A DNA stretch of 6,739 bases from CAYVSF01 sp046482855 (GTDB lineage Bacteria; Bacteroidota; Bacteroidia; Bacteroidales; UBA12077). The DNA lies in NCBI GenBank assembly GCA_046482855.1, contig JAWOEH010000163.1, forward strand, positions 1 through 6,739. The letters run 5' to 3'. The position numbers and the translations under genes are program-made. Below the pieces are notes generated by a model that saw only the letters and a program-made list of their open reading frames with translations, was not told where the DNA came from and ran no database searches. Positions 1-6,148 of this stretch are shown one piece after another (position 1 is the stretch's first letter; the number at the start of each line of letters is the position of its first letter).

Positions 1-1
1 G

Positions 2-415
2 TTCGACAGGTTATATCGCGAAGAGAAACAGAATGCGCAACTTGCCATATTATTTACTCTACTGGCAATTATTATTGCCACCCTTGGGCTTTTTGGTCTT
101 ACCAGCTTCACCACCGAACAACGAACCAAAGAGATAGGTGTGCGCAAGGCCATGGGAAGTTCTTCGTTGCAGGTAATTATGCTCCTGGTCCGTGAAATTT
201 CTATATTGATTATGGTTAGCACGTTAATTGCCTGGCCTGTTGCATGGTTTGTACTAAACAATTGGCTCAGCAATTTTTACTACAGTATACCGCTCTCGCC
301 AATCTATTTTCTGTTGGGTTTTCTGGTTGCCCTTGGCATTGCTTTGCTCACAGTGAGCTATCAGGCGCTAAAAGCTGCACGTACCAATCCGGCCACAGCA
401 CTACGCTACGAATAG
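2..415 (+). CDS. MacB/FtsX-type ABC transporter permease, C-terminal fragment
   Basis: The frame is open from the left edge and ends in TAG, giving 137 residues; the N-terminus lies outside the window. The visible part begins with a short linker (LYREEKQNAQ), then a membrane helix (about residues 16-37, LAILFTLLAIIIATLGLFGL). Next comes the cytoplasmic coupling motif TEQRTKEIGVRKAMG, the hallmark of FtsX/MacB-type permeases, where a loop contacts the ATPase subunit. Two further hydrophobic segments follow (about 56-79 and 94-118), and the protein ends in the typical tail KAARTNPATALRYE. The family forms inner-membrane pumps driven by a separate ATPase; in Bacteroidota these permeases are usually about 800 residues with two FtsX domains, and this would be the last one. 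Cargo cannot be told from this fragment. A GTG at 140 opens a shorter reading frame, but it lies inside the conserved EIGVRK motif and is not a start. The gene is followed directly by a hairpin terminator. Confidence 0.93.
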   Translation, partial: FDRLYREEKQNAQLAILFTLLAIIIATLGLFGLTSFTTEQRTKEIGVRKAMGSSSLQVIMLLVREISILIMVSTLIAWPVAWFVLNNWLSNFYYSIPLSPIYFLLGFLVALGIALLTVSYQALKAARTNPATALRYE

Positions 416-419
416 CATT

Positions 420-495
420 ACTTCTGCCCCGGCATATCCGGCGGCCCGGCCACCGGAGGAACATAGGTGAACCACAATCGGGGCAGAAGTTTTTT
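420..495 (+). terminator. Rho-independent-type terminator of the ABC permease operon, with an inner hairpin
   Basis: A perfect 12-bp stem pairs ACTTCTGCCCCG (420-431) with CGGGGCAGAAGT (479-490), followed by a run of six T (490-495). It starts five bases after the permease stop codon. The 47-base apical region is unusually long and GC-rich and contains a second hairpin: 437-445 pairs with 449-457 with one C-A mismatch (442/452) around a three-base loop. The stem plus T-run supports a terminator; the two-tier shape is larger than usual. Confidence 0.72.
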
Positions 496-513
496 CCTTC
501 TCCTGAAAATGTA

Positions 514-554
514 AAGGCTGCACAATCAGAGAAATACCCCTCTTGTGCAGCCTT
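514..554. terminator. Hairpin terminator, mainly for the ATP-grasp gene, possibly bidirectional
   Basis: A perfect 12-bp inverted repeat pairs AAGGCTGCACAA (514-525) with TTGTGCAGCCTT (543-554) around a 17-base loop. Read on the minus strand it lies 23 bases past the stop codon of the ATP-grasp gene and is followed by TTTACATTTT. On the plus strand it is followed by GTTTTATTCTTT. T-rich tracts on both sides suit a bidirectional terminator between two convergent genes, though neither tract is uninterrupted. Confidence 0.7.
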
Positions 555-577
555 GTTTTATTCTTTGGTAAGATCCC

Positions 578-1765
578 TTAGCAGCACGCTTCAGTCTCTT
601 GCAAAATATACTCGCGCAAATTGGAACCCAGAATTCGATAAATTTCTTCCATCTTATTGGCAGGTGTTTCGGTAAATACAAAGCCAAATACAGGGTACTC
701 CTTAAAGTCTACACGTCGTATCTCCAACGGGCGAACGAAGTCCTCAGCCAGTTTTTCATAGTCGAACTGGTCCACTTCTTCACCAGGGATACCGCTGTTG
801 TTATCTAAAATGGCGATACAGTAATTTTTTCCATCTTTCCCGGCTAATATTTCATCCCAGTTGGGTTTTTTATTAGCAAAGTAGTATTCGTATTGATTGA
901 TACCGTACGCATGATAACCCAGGTCAGCAGAAGTACACCAACCGCCAAAACGCATGGGGTTTACCTCAATAGGAATGAGTTCGCCCTTGCTGTTTTCGCG
1001 TAACTCCAGGTGTATAGGGAAATTGCGTAAATCGGCCACTTCGCCCAGGTAGTTTACCAAATCCTGAACCTTAGGCAACATACGTAAGATGATCTCTTTG
1101 GAGGTGTAATAAACCCGGTCGCTCACATCTTTTCCCGAGGAGAAGATATGATTCAGAATATTCATCACTACGGGCTCCCCTTCTTCGTTAAAATAGCAAT
1201 CTACCGCGTATTCTTCTCCTTCAATACACTCTTCAATAATAAAGTCGTTGGCATCAAAAACTTCTGCAGGATATAAATTTTTCACTTCCTCCAGCTCGTT
1301 GTTAATGCTGTTAAGAACATCCGTCCACTCTTCAGGTGCATCAACTTTGTAAACACCCATACTAAAGAAGCCAATGGCCGGCTTTATGATAAACGGATAG
1401 GGAAGGGTAGTGGGATTTATTTTGTCAAGATCTTTAAGTGCCACTTGCTTGAAAAAGAAATCCGGAAATCGTTCCTGAATCATTTCACGGAACGTCACCT
1501 TATTTTTGAATCGCTTTATGCGTGCCGGCAGTGGTGTGAAACCGAGATGGGTTTCAATCCAGTTGATGGCATTTTCCGAGTTGGAATACATGCGGGTTTC
1601 CGGATCTTTCCGAAAAGCCTCAACGGCCTGCTCATTGGAAAGATAATGCAAATTACGATCTTTTGCCTGGGCTTCAATTAATGGTGTGGGAATGGTAGGG
1701 AATTGATTTCGCTCAACAGTATCTAACAAAATGTTCGATACATACGGTTTGTCTAAAATGATCAT
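578..1765 (-). CDS. ATP-grasp domain protein, putative carboxylate-amine/thiol ligase of unknown substrate
   Basis: This is a complete 395-residue cytoplasmic protein with no signal peptide or membrane segment. ATP-grasp enzymes use ATP to form an acyl-phosphate on a carboxylate, then join it to an amine or thiol. The fold's landmarks appear in order: an N-terminal pre-ATP-grasp region (about 1-100); the ATP-binding lysine K128 in FIIKPAIGFFSMGV with a glycine-containing loop at 132-137; the adenine-contacting hinge IIEECIEGEEYAVD (176-189); and the metal ligands E254 (HLELR), E267 and N269 (IEVNPMRFGG). These intact residues argue for an active enzyme. The substrate cannot be read from sequence. 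The C-terminus is unusual, ending in two adjacent cysteines (EACC). ATG at 1765 is preceded by AAGAAGAGGA a few bases upstream, a purine-rich stretch that could act as a ribosome site and supports this start. It is transcribed alone, convergent with the ABC operon and divergent from the two-component system. I cannot assign it to a named pathway. Confidence 0.88.
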   Translation of the reverse strand: MIILDKPYVSNILLDTVERNQFPTIPTPLIEAQAKDRNLHYLSNEQAVEAFRKDPETRMYSNSENAINWIETHLGFTPLPARIKRFKNKVTFREMIQERFPDFFFKQVALKDLDKINPTTLPYPFIIKPAIGFFSMGVYKVDAPEEWTDVLNSINNELEEVKNLYPAEVFDANDFIIEECIEGEEYAVDCYFNEEGEPVVMNILNHIFSSGKDVSDRVYYTSKEIILRMLPKVQDLVNYLGEVADLRNFPIHLELRENSKGELIPIEVNPMRFGGWCTSADLGYHAYGINQYEYYFANKKPNWDEILAGKDGKNYCIAILDNNSGIPGEEVDQFDYEKLAEDFVRPLEIRRVDFKEYPVFGFVFTETPANKMEEIYRILGSNLREYILQETEACC

Positions 1766-1807
1766 ATGTCCTCTTCTTATCTAATTACGTTTTTAAAAAC
1801 AAGGTCG

Positions 1808-1839
1808 CAAATGTAGGGTTTCCTTACCAGTTTACCAAA
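1808..1839 (-). promoter_or_regulatory. Bacteroidota-type promoter for the ATP-grasp gene
   Basis: On the minus strand a TTTG box (complement of 1836-1839) is followed after 20 bases by TACATTTG (complement of 1808-1815). This matches the -33 TTTG and -7 TAnnTTTG consensus of the Bacteroidota primary sigma factor at every defined position. It would start transcription near 1802, leaving a leader of roughly 35-40 bases before the ATG at 1765. Confidence 0.7.
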
Positions 1840-2034
1840 TCGGTCGTTTTCAGAGGGTTGATTGTCAGGAAGCTGTTGTTTTCAGGCATTGGGAAGGGTA
1901 TGAAGTGGTACATTGCTGGTTTGCTTTATACTAATTAGCATTTAGTGTATTACTTGTTAACCGTTTCAATTCTCTCGCAATTTCCCGGATATGCAGGATG
2001 TTCTGAAGAGCTATCGTCATCTCACCTAAATTCG

Positions 2035-2042
2035 TATATTTG
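2035..2042 (+). promoter_or_regulatory. Candidate -7 promoter box of the regulator-kinase operon
   Basis: TATATTTG matches the Bacteroidota -7 consensus TAnnTTTG exactly and ends only seven bases before the regulator's ATG at 2050. No TTTG is present at the expected distance upstream (around 2011-2016), so the -33 element is weak or missing. If used, transcription would begin at or within a few bases of the start codon and give an essentially leaderless messenger. Confidence 0.45.
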
Positions 2043-2049
2043 AGTCATT

Positions 2050-3423
2050 ATGGAGCATCCCTACAGACAACTGCTGGTTATTGACGATGACGCCGATATT
2101 CTTCTCTCGGCAAAGGTGGTATTACGTAAACAGTTTGATGTAATTTACACCTTTGAACATCCCTTGGATGCAGAGAAGTATAAGGAGCCATTGCAACCCG
2201 ATGTGATTATGCTGGACATGAATTATGCGCAGGGACAAACTGCCGGACGGGAAGGCAAATATTGGCTAAAACGCCTGGGAGATAGGTTCCCAAATAGTAG
2301 CATTGTGATGATAACCGCCTATGGAGACATCAACCTGGCTGTAGAAACCATGAAGGAAGGGGCTGTAGATTTTGTAGTAAAGCCCTGGGAGAACAAAAAG
2401 CTTATAGATACAGTAAATGCGGCCGGACAGCTTGCACAGGGCAAAAAGGCGTTTGGCGATCTTCCCGAAAAACAGAATCCTTTACAAGAACAATATAACC
2501 CACTTAGGGAGCATTTGGTAGCCCATTCTGCAACGATGCAGCAGGTAGAGGAGATGGTTAAGAAAGTAGCACCCACCGATGCCCATGTGCTGATTACAGG
2601 TGAAAATGGAACGGGCAAAGAGCTTATTGCCCGCCAATTGCATGCGTATTCGCTAAGAAGCAAAGCGCCTTTTATACATGTGGATTTGGGCGCTTTAACA
2701 GAAACGTTGTTTGAGAGCGAGCTCTTTGGACATCAGCAAGGAGCTTTTACGGGAGCCCTTCAAACTAAGCCAGGACGTCTTGAAACAGCGGGAATGGGCA
2801 CCCTTTTTCTGGACGAAGTGGGCAACTTGCCGTTGCCATTGCAGGCCAAGTTGCTACAAGTACTTCAAAGTAGGGTATTCTTTCGTGTAGGCAGTAATGA
2901 GCCTGTACCGCTACAGGCGCGAATTCTCTCGGCCACCAACAGTGCTCTGCAGCAACGCATACATGCGGGTACATTTCGGCAAGATCTGCTCTATCGGTTA
3001 AATACTGTTACAATTGCTTTGCCTCCTTTACGTGAGCGTATCGAAGATATTGCTCCCCTGGCACACTCTTTTGCCCAAAAAATTGCCCGAAAATATGGGA
3101 AGCCCATACCTGTAATCACCGATCAGGCTTATGCTCGTTTGTGTGCCTATAAATGGCCCGGAAATATACGTGAATTGCAACATGTAATCGAGCGAACCCT
3201 GATTATGAGTGAACGTACCGAGCTCCATGCCAACGACTTTTTACTCCAGGAACCCGCGCATCAGGATTTATTGCAGGAGCAAACCTTACATCTGGAAACG
3301 GTAGAGCGTCAAACCTTACGAAAAGCCTTACATAAGCACCACAATAATGTGAGTGCTGCGGCTAAAGAACTGGGATTGGGACGTACAACGCTGTATCGAA
3401 AAATGGAAAAATATGGACTCTAA
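2050..3423 (+). CDS. Sigma-54-dependent NtrC-type response regulator
   Basis: This 457-residue cytoplasmic transcription activator has three modules. The receiver domain (about 7-125) has the acidic pair D13/D14, phosphoacceptor D56, T89 and K111. The AAA+ sigma-54 interaction domain (about 150-390) has Walker A GENGTGKE (183-190), the sigma-54 contact loop GAFTGA (230-235) and Walker B GTLFLDE (248-254). A Fis-type helix-turn-helix (about 415-457) ends in AAKELGLGRTTLYRKMEKYGL. With GAFTGA intact it should remodel RpoN-RNA polymerase at enhancer-dependent promoters after phosphorylation. The loop after D56 (DMNYAQGQTAGREGKYW) lacks the usual MPxxDG and the D-to-T spacing is about five residues longer than in NtrC; I recall this pattern from Bacteroidota regulators. 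ATG at 2050 places the first strand at the normal distance; no Shine-Dalgarno is visible. The gene overlaps the following kinase by 11 bases, so the two are almost certainly partners. Targets are not shown by the window; the neighbouring ABC exporter operon is the best guess. Confidence 0.95.
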   Translation: MEHPYRQLLVIDDDADILLSAKVVLRKQFDVIYTFEHPLDAEKYKEPLQPDVIMLDMNYAQGQTAGREGKYWLKRLGDRFPNSSIVMITAYGDINLAVETMKEGAVDFVVKPWENKKLIDTVNAAGQLAQGKKAFGDLPEKQNPLQEQYNPLREHLVAHSATMQQVEEMVKKVAPTDAHVLITGENGTGKELIARQLHAYSLRSKAPFIHVDLGALTETLFESELFGHQQGAFTGALQTKPGRLETAGMGTLFLDEVGNLPLPLQAKLLQVLQSRVFFRVGSNEPVPLQARILSATNSALQQRIHAGTFRQDLLYRLNTVTIALPPLRERIEDIAPLAHSFAQKIARKYGKPIPVITDQAYARLCAYKWPGNIRELQHVIERTLIMSERTELHANDFLLQEPAHQDLLQEQTLHLETVERQTLRKALHKHHNNVSAAAKELGLGRTTLYRKMEKYGL

Positions 3424-4783
3424 ACATAGTACCTTACAGGTGGTTTGGCGCGTAGCATTGCTGATGCTTGCAATGGGGTTGTTTCTGTTTTCGCTCCAGC
3501 AAGAGCGATGGTTTGCAACAACTGCAGCTTCCGGGCTGTTGGTTGTACTAAGTGGGTTTCTTATTGTACGTTATACCTTGCAAATCCGGCGGGAGTGGGC
3601 CCAGTTTCTGCTCTCTATTCATGAAAAGGACTATCAGCAATACCCTGTGCAGCGTAAAAGCCGGCGAGAAGATCCCCTCCACCAGGCTTTTGCAACTGTA
3701 TCTGAGGCCTTGCGTGAAGCGCGAATTGAAAAAGAGGTGCAGTTCCATTTTCTTCAGTCCTTGGTTAATCACCTACAATTGGCCATGATCAGTTTTCGTT
3801 CCGATGGAAAGATCTATTTTATGAATAAAGCATTTTGCGAGCTCTTTCAGGTGCCTGAAGTGAGCCAACTGAGTAGGCTGCGCACTTGGAATACTTCATT
3901 GTATCATATTTTACAAACGGTTCCTACCACAAAAGAGGGTGTGCTGCATCTTACGCAACCCGAACCCCTACAATTGGCCATGCGACGCTCGTACTTTCGG
4001 CTCCAGGAGGAAAGCTTTACCATCGTATCGTTGCAGGATATCAAGAAGGAGTTAGATGCAGGTGAAATGGCTTCCTGGCAAAAGCTTACCCGCGTGTTAA
4101 CCCATGAAATCATGAATTCGGTAACTCCCTTATCGTCACTTTCAGTTGAAGCCGTGGAGCTTTTGGATGAGAGTCGCGAAGCACAAGGTGATGAAAAGCA
4201 TTCGCTGCAAAGGTTATTACATCAGTCACTTACAACCATTGCCTCACGTAGCCGCGGGTTATTGCAGTTTGTAAAGCGTTATAAGCAGTTTTCCCATCCA
4301 CCAGCCCCGCAATTGGAGAGCGTTTCCGTCTTTTCCCTTGTGAAGGCAGCTACGCACCTTTTGCATCGCGATTTTGAGATGGCCGGCATCGAATTGACGG
4401 TAACCTCTCAGCTCCCTTCAGATCAGGTACTTGTTGATAAGCAATTAATGGAACAAGTATTTATCAATGTATTGGTTAATGCCAAAGAAGCCTTATTAAA
4501 AAAAGAAATGCCCCGCATTGGGGTGATCATGGCAAAAATTGCCGATGAACTGGAGGTGCGGTTTGTTGATAATGGTTGTGGAATGAGCGACGAATTGCTG
4601 CAGAAGGCCTTTGTGCCGTTCTATACTACCCGTGATCAAGGCTCAGGCATTGGGCTAAGTCTGTCGCGGCAAATTGTGCTACAGCATCACGGTCACATGC
4701 AGTTAAAGAGCCGTTTGGGCGAAGGTACCAGTGTTACGATTCGTCTTCCTCAGGTGCCACAAAATGCAGAAACCGGCCATTGA
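3413..4783 (+). CDS. Membrane sensor histidine kinase, partner of the sigma-54 regulator
   Basis: This is a 456-residue inner-membrane kinase from the ATG at 3413, chosen because the 20 extra residues of the longer open frame lie entirely over the regulator's DNA-binding helix. Two membrane helices (about 10-28 and 34-53) are joined by only a few residues, so there is no periplasmic sensor domain. A cytoplasmic linker (55-110) leads to a PAS-like domain (about 110-210, including ISFRSDGKIYFMNKAFCELF). The dimerisation and phosphoacceptor segment carries H231 in LTHEIMNSVTP. The ATPase domain shows the N box N352-N356 (INVLVNAKEA), G1 DNGCGM (386-391), an F box (FVPFYTT, 400-406) and G2 GSGIGLS (410-416). 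All catalytic boxes are intact. The HEIxN phosphoacceptor box is of the NtrB/NtrY class that pairs with NtrC-type regulators, matching the gene just upstream. The 11-base overlap suggests translational coupling. The last 16 codons overlap a convergent gene. The signal sensed is unknown, probably cytoplasmic or within the membrane. Confidence 0.94.
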   Translation: MDSKHSTLQVVWRVALLMLAMGLFLFSLQQERWFATTAASGLLVVLSGFLIVRYTLQIRREWAQFLLSIHEKDYQQYPVQRKSRREDPLHQAFATVSEALREARIEKEVQFHFLQSLVNHLQLAMISFRSDGKIYFMNKAFCELFQVPEVSQLSRLRTWNTSLYHILQTVPTTKEGVLHLTQPEPLQLAMRRSYFRLQEESFTIVSLQDIKKELDAGEMASWQKLTRVLTHEIMNSVTPLSSLSVEAVELLDESREAQGDEKHSLQRLLHQSLTTIASRSRGLLQFVKRYKQFSHPPAPQLESVSVFSLVKAATHLLHRDFEMAGIELTVTSQLPSDQVLVDKQLMEQVFINVLVNAKEALLKKEMPRIGVIMAKIADELEVRFVDNGCGMSDELLQKAFVPFYTTRDQGSGIGLSLSRQIVLQHHGHMQLKSRLGEGTSVTIRLPQVPQNAETGH

Positions 4784-5405
4784 TGGTAACCCGTTTAAAT
4801 CCAAAATTTGCGCGTATCCACTCAATTGCCCGTGCATGATAAAAGAAAACATGGGTATCATCATTTTTATAGCCCCAGCCATTGAAGTCCAACCCTTCAT
4901 GAAAAAGTGACGTCATACACAGAAGAGAACCTCCGGGAGCCAGCAGTTCGCGAAGGCGGGTGAATTCCAATGCGGGGGTGTGGAAATGCTCCATCACTTC
5001 ACAACATACAATGTAGTTGTATGTTTGGGTTAGCAGCTCAGGTTTTGGATGAAAAAAGGGATCGTACGTATGCAGGGAGTAGCCTTTTTCCGTGAGCATG
5101 GTTGCTACCACCGGACCGGGACCAGCGCCGTAGTCAAGTCCCTCCTCCTGTGGCTCATGATAGGCATATACAGCCTCAACAATGGGGGCAACAAAATTCC
5201 TGTAGTGCTTATCGTATACATCATTTTCATGTAGCCCGTAACGTTTGTTCTCTTCTTCTGGATCCAGCCAGTGTTGCGGATCCCGGACAAGCGAAAAGCA
5301 ACTTTCACATTGCAGAAAGGTTTCCCCTTTAAAAACAGTGAACGTGTTTAACCGTCCTTCACAAAGCGGACATTGTGTCATCATTTCTTTATTCATCGGT
5401 ACCAT
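4734..5405 (-). CDS. Zinc-ribbon class I SAM-dependent methyltransferase
   Basis: This 223-residue soluble protein begins with a zinc-ribbon, CPLC (C12, C15) and CESC (C33, C36), in about the first 45 residues. A Rossmann-type methyltransferase core follows. Motif I is LDYGAGPGP (90-98), which binds S-adenosylmethionine; D115 in HTYDPFF is the likely ribose-contacting acid; CEVMEHF (135-141) and LAPGGSLLCMTSLF are the later core motifs. DDTHVFFYHARAIEWI near the end is typical of this family, which I recall from several phyla. The methyl acceptor is unknown. The start is uncertain: ATG codons also occur at residues 4, 8 and 9, and a start at residue 9 would give MTQCPLC, a common opening for zinc-ribbon proteins. 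No Shine-Dalgarno distinguishes them. The box TACCTTTA (complement of 5422-5429) resembles a -7 element but lacks its -33 partner. The 3' end overlaps the kinase gene by 50 bases on the opposite strand, with no terminator between. Confidence 0.88.
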   Translation of the reverse strand: MVPMNKEMMTQCPLCEGRLNTFTVFKGETFLQCESCFSLVRDPQHWLDPEEENKRYGLHENDVYDKHYRNFVAPIVEAVYAYHEPQEEGLDYGAGPGPVVATMLTEKGYSLHTYDPFFHPKPELLTQTYNYIVCCEVMEHFHTPALEFTRLRELLAPGGSLLCMTSLFHEGLDFNGWGYKNDDTHVFFYHARAIEWIRANFGFKRVTINGRFLHFVAPEEDES

Positions 5406-5554
5406 GCTACTAGTTAAATTTTAAAGGTAGAAAAATATTGCTACTTTCCTATTCCCGTTAACTCATTAAGGGTTTTTTGGGAAAGATCGCCAACTAAAAA
5501 GTACTCTCTGTGACGTGAAAATTGTAGGTGAGGAAACTATTTTGCGAGCATAAG

Positions 5555-5580
5555 AAAGGACGCAAGTAGTTGCGTCCTTT
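5555..5580 (-). terminator. Hairpin terminator downstream of the acidic repeat-protein gene
   Basis: A perfect 11-bp stem pairs AAAGGACGCAA (5555-5565) with TTGCGTCCTTT (5570-5580) around a GTAG loop. On the minus strand it lies 27 bases after the stop codon of the gene at 5608-6084 and continues as TTTCTTATG, a short broken T tract. On the plus strand the stem runs into TTTT, but no plus-strand gene ends here, so the minus-strand reading is preferred. Confidence 0.7.
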
Positions 5581-5607
5581 TGCATTATTGGTGTGTTCCA
5601 CTTCTGA

Positions 5608-6084
5608 TTATTCGGGCCAAATGGGGGTTTCATCATCTTTCCAGAAAGGCCCTATCTGTATTTCATCCAGCTTGTTGTTTACAACCCAGAAGTTCACGTT
5701 CTTTTCATCAAAAGAGATGAGTTCATTCCCGGGGATCTCATCGGTACTGACATCCTCTATCATAGGATCTTCCCAATTTAACTCCTTGGTTTTGGCAAGC
5801 ACTTCGGTTTTATCCATGCCTACTTTAATCCCTCCGCCAATGGAGAACTTATCCACTTCAACGGAAATATAGCTTAGACGGTAGCCATCATCCTCTTCAA
5901 AAGTTAAGTCGAGCCCCCACTCGTAGTAATAATAGGAATGGGCTTCATCGCCGTCGGTGTGAGTGAATTCTTCTTGCTCATCGGGAGCACCCAGCAGACT
6001 TTTGACCATGCTTTCGGTCATGCCTAGCTTTAACCCGTCGATACCCTTGCCAGGGATAATTTCATTATCTGTAAACATGTTCAT
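5608..6084 (-). CDS. Acidic two-repeat protein of unknown function (BLIP/BamE-like repeat pattern)
   Basis: I do not recognise this 158-residue protein by name. It has no signal peptide or membrane segment, so it is probably cytoplasmic. It contains two copies of one pattern. Copy 1 (about 12-78) opens with GIDGLKLGMTESMVKSLLGAP and closes with strands GLDLTFEE and LSYISVEV. Copy 2 (about 82-146) opens with GGGIKVGMDKTEVLAK and closes with NVNFWVVNNKLDEIQIG. The turn-helix motif G-x-K-x-G-M-x-x-x-x-V followed by paired strands resembles the BLIP and BamE/OmlA type of fold. BLIP is also a tandem duplication, but homology is not shown. The protein is very acidic: 37 Asp/Glu against 12 Lys/Arg. 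Such acidity is seen in some immunity and inhibitor proteins, but no toxin gene is visible nearby. ATG at 6084 is chosen; a second ATG lies two codons later. A promoter just upstream and a terminator downstream suggest its own transcript. Confidence 0.72.
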   Translation of the reverse strand: MNMFTDNEIIPGKGIDGLKLGMTESMVKSLLGAPDEQEEFTHTDGDEAHSYYYYEWGLDLTFEEDDGYRLSYISVEVDKFSIGGGIKVGMDKTEVLAKTKELNWEDPMIEDVSTDEIPGNELISFDEKNVNFWVVNNKLDEIQIGPFWKDDETPIWPE

Positions 6085-6105
6085 CTGGTTTATTAATTTG
6101 TTACG

Positions 6106-6137
6106 TAAAGATACCGAAAATCGATTAGATTAACAAT
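6106..6137 (-). promoter_or_regulatory. Candidate promoter for the acidic repeat-protein gene
   Basis: On the minus strand ATTG (complement of 6134-6137) lies 20 bases before TATCTTTA (complement of 6106-6113). Each differs from the Bacteroidota consensus (TTTG, TAnnTTTG) at one position, and the spacing is right. Transcription would start near 6100, about 15 bases before the ATG at 6084. The site fits within the 64-base gap after the DUF2867 gene, where no terminator hairpin was seen, so read-through from upstream is also possible. Confidence 0.4.
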
Positions 6138-6148
6138 GAAACGGCGGA

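Larger units (their letters stand above)
1766..2049. other. Divergent intergenic region between the ATP-grasp gene and the two-component system
   Basis: This 284-base spacer holds the promoter of the ATP-grasp gene (1808-1839, minus) and a candidate promoter of the response regulator (2035-2042, plus). Scanning both strands for the sigma-54 pattern GG-N10-GC gave no convincing site, so nothing here shows that the regulator controls its own gene through RpoN. An 8-base palindrome CTAATTAG lies at 1931-1938 in an AT-rich stretch and could be an operator, but that is only a guess. No RNA gene was recognised. A 29-codon minus-strand reading frame (1931-2020) exists but is not supported. Confidence 0.5.

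Noticed and set aside
244..675. A 143-codon plus-strand reading frame crossing the permease end and the ATP-grasp 3' end
   Set aside because: It overlaps two well-supported genes and both terminator hairpins and has no recognisable protein motif.
1931..2020. A 29-codon minus-strand reading frame beginning MTIALQNILHIREIARELKR, with AGGTGAG directly before the ATG
   Set aside because: The purine run is too close to the ATG for a normal ribosome site, its promoter would have to lie inside the regulator gene where no -7 box is seen, and a frame of this length is expected by chance.
1766..2049. Sigma-54 promoter in the divergent spacer, which would suggest autoregulation
   Set aside because: Several TGG and TTGC pieces occur (for example around 1906-1924), but none shows GG-N10-GC on either strand.
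3353..3412. A longer kinase start at 3353
   Set aside because: It would add 20 residues fully overlapping the regulator's helix-turn-helix codons; ATG at 3413 gives a normal short N-terminus before the first membrane helix and a typical small overlap.
5406..5554. A small RNA on the plus strand ending at the hairpin 5555-5580
   Set aside because: The hairpin could end a plus transcript, but no promoter with both boxes was found and the hairpin is better explained as the terminator of the minus-strand gene at 5608.
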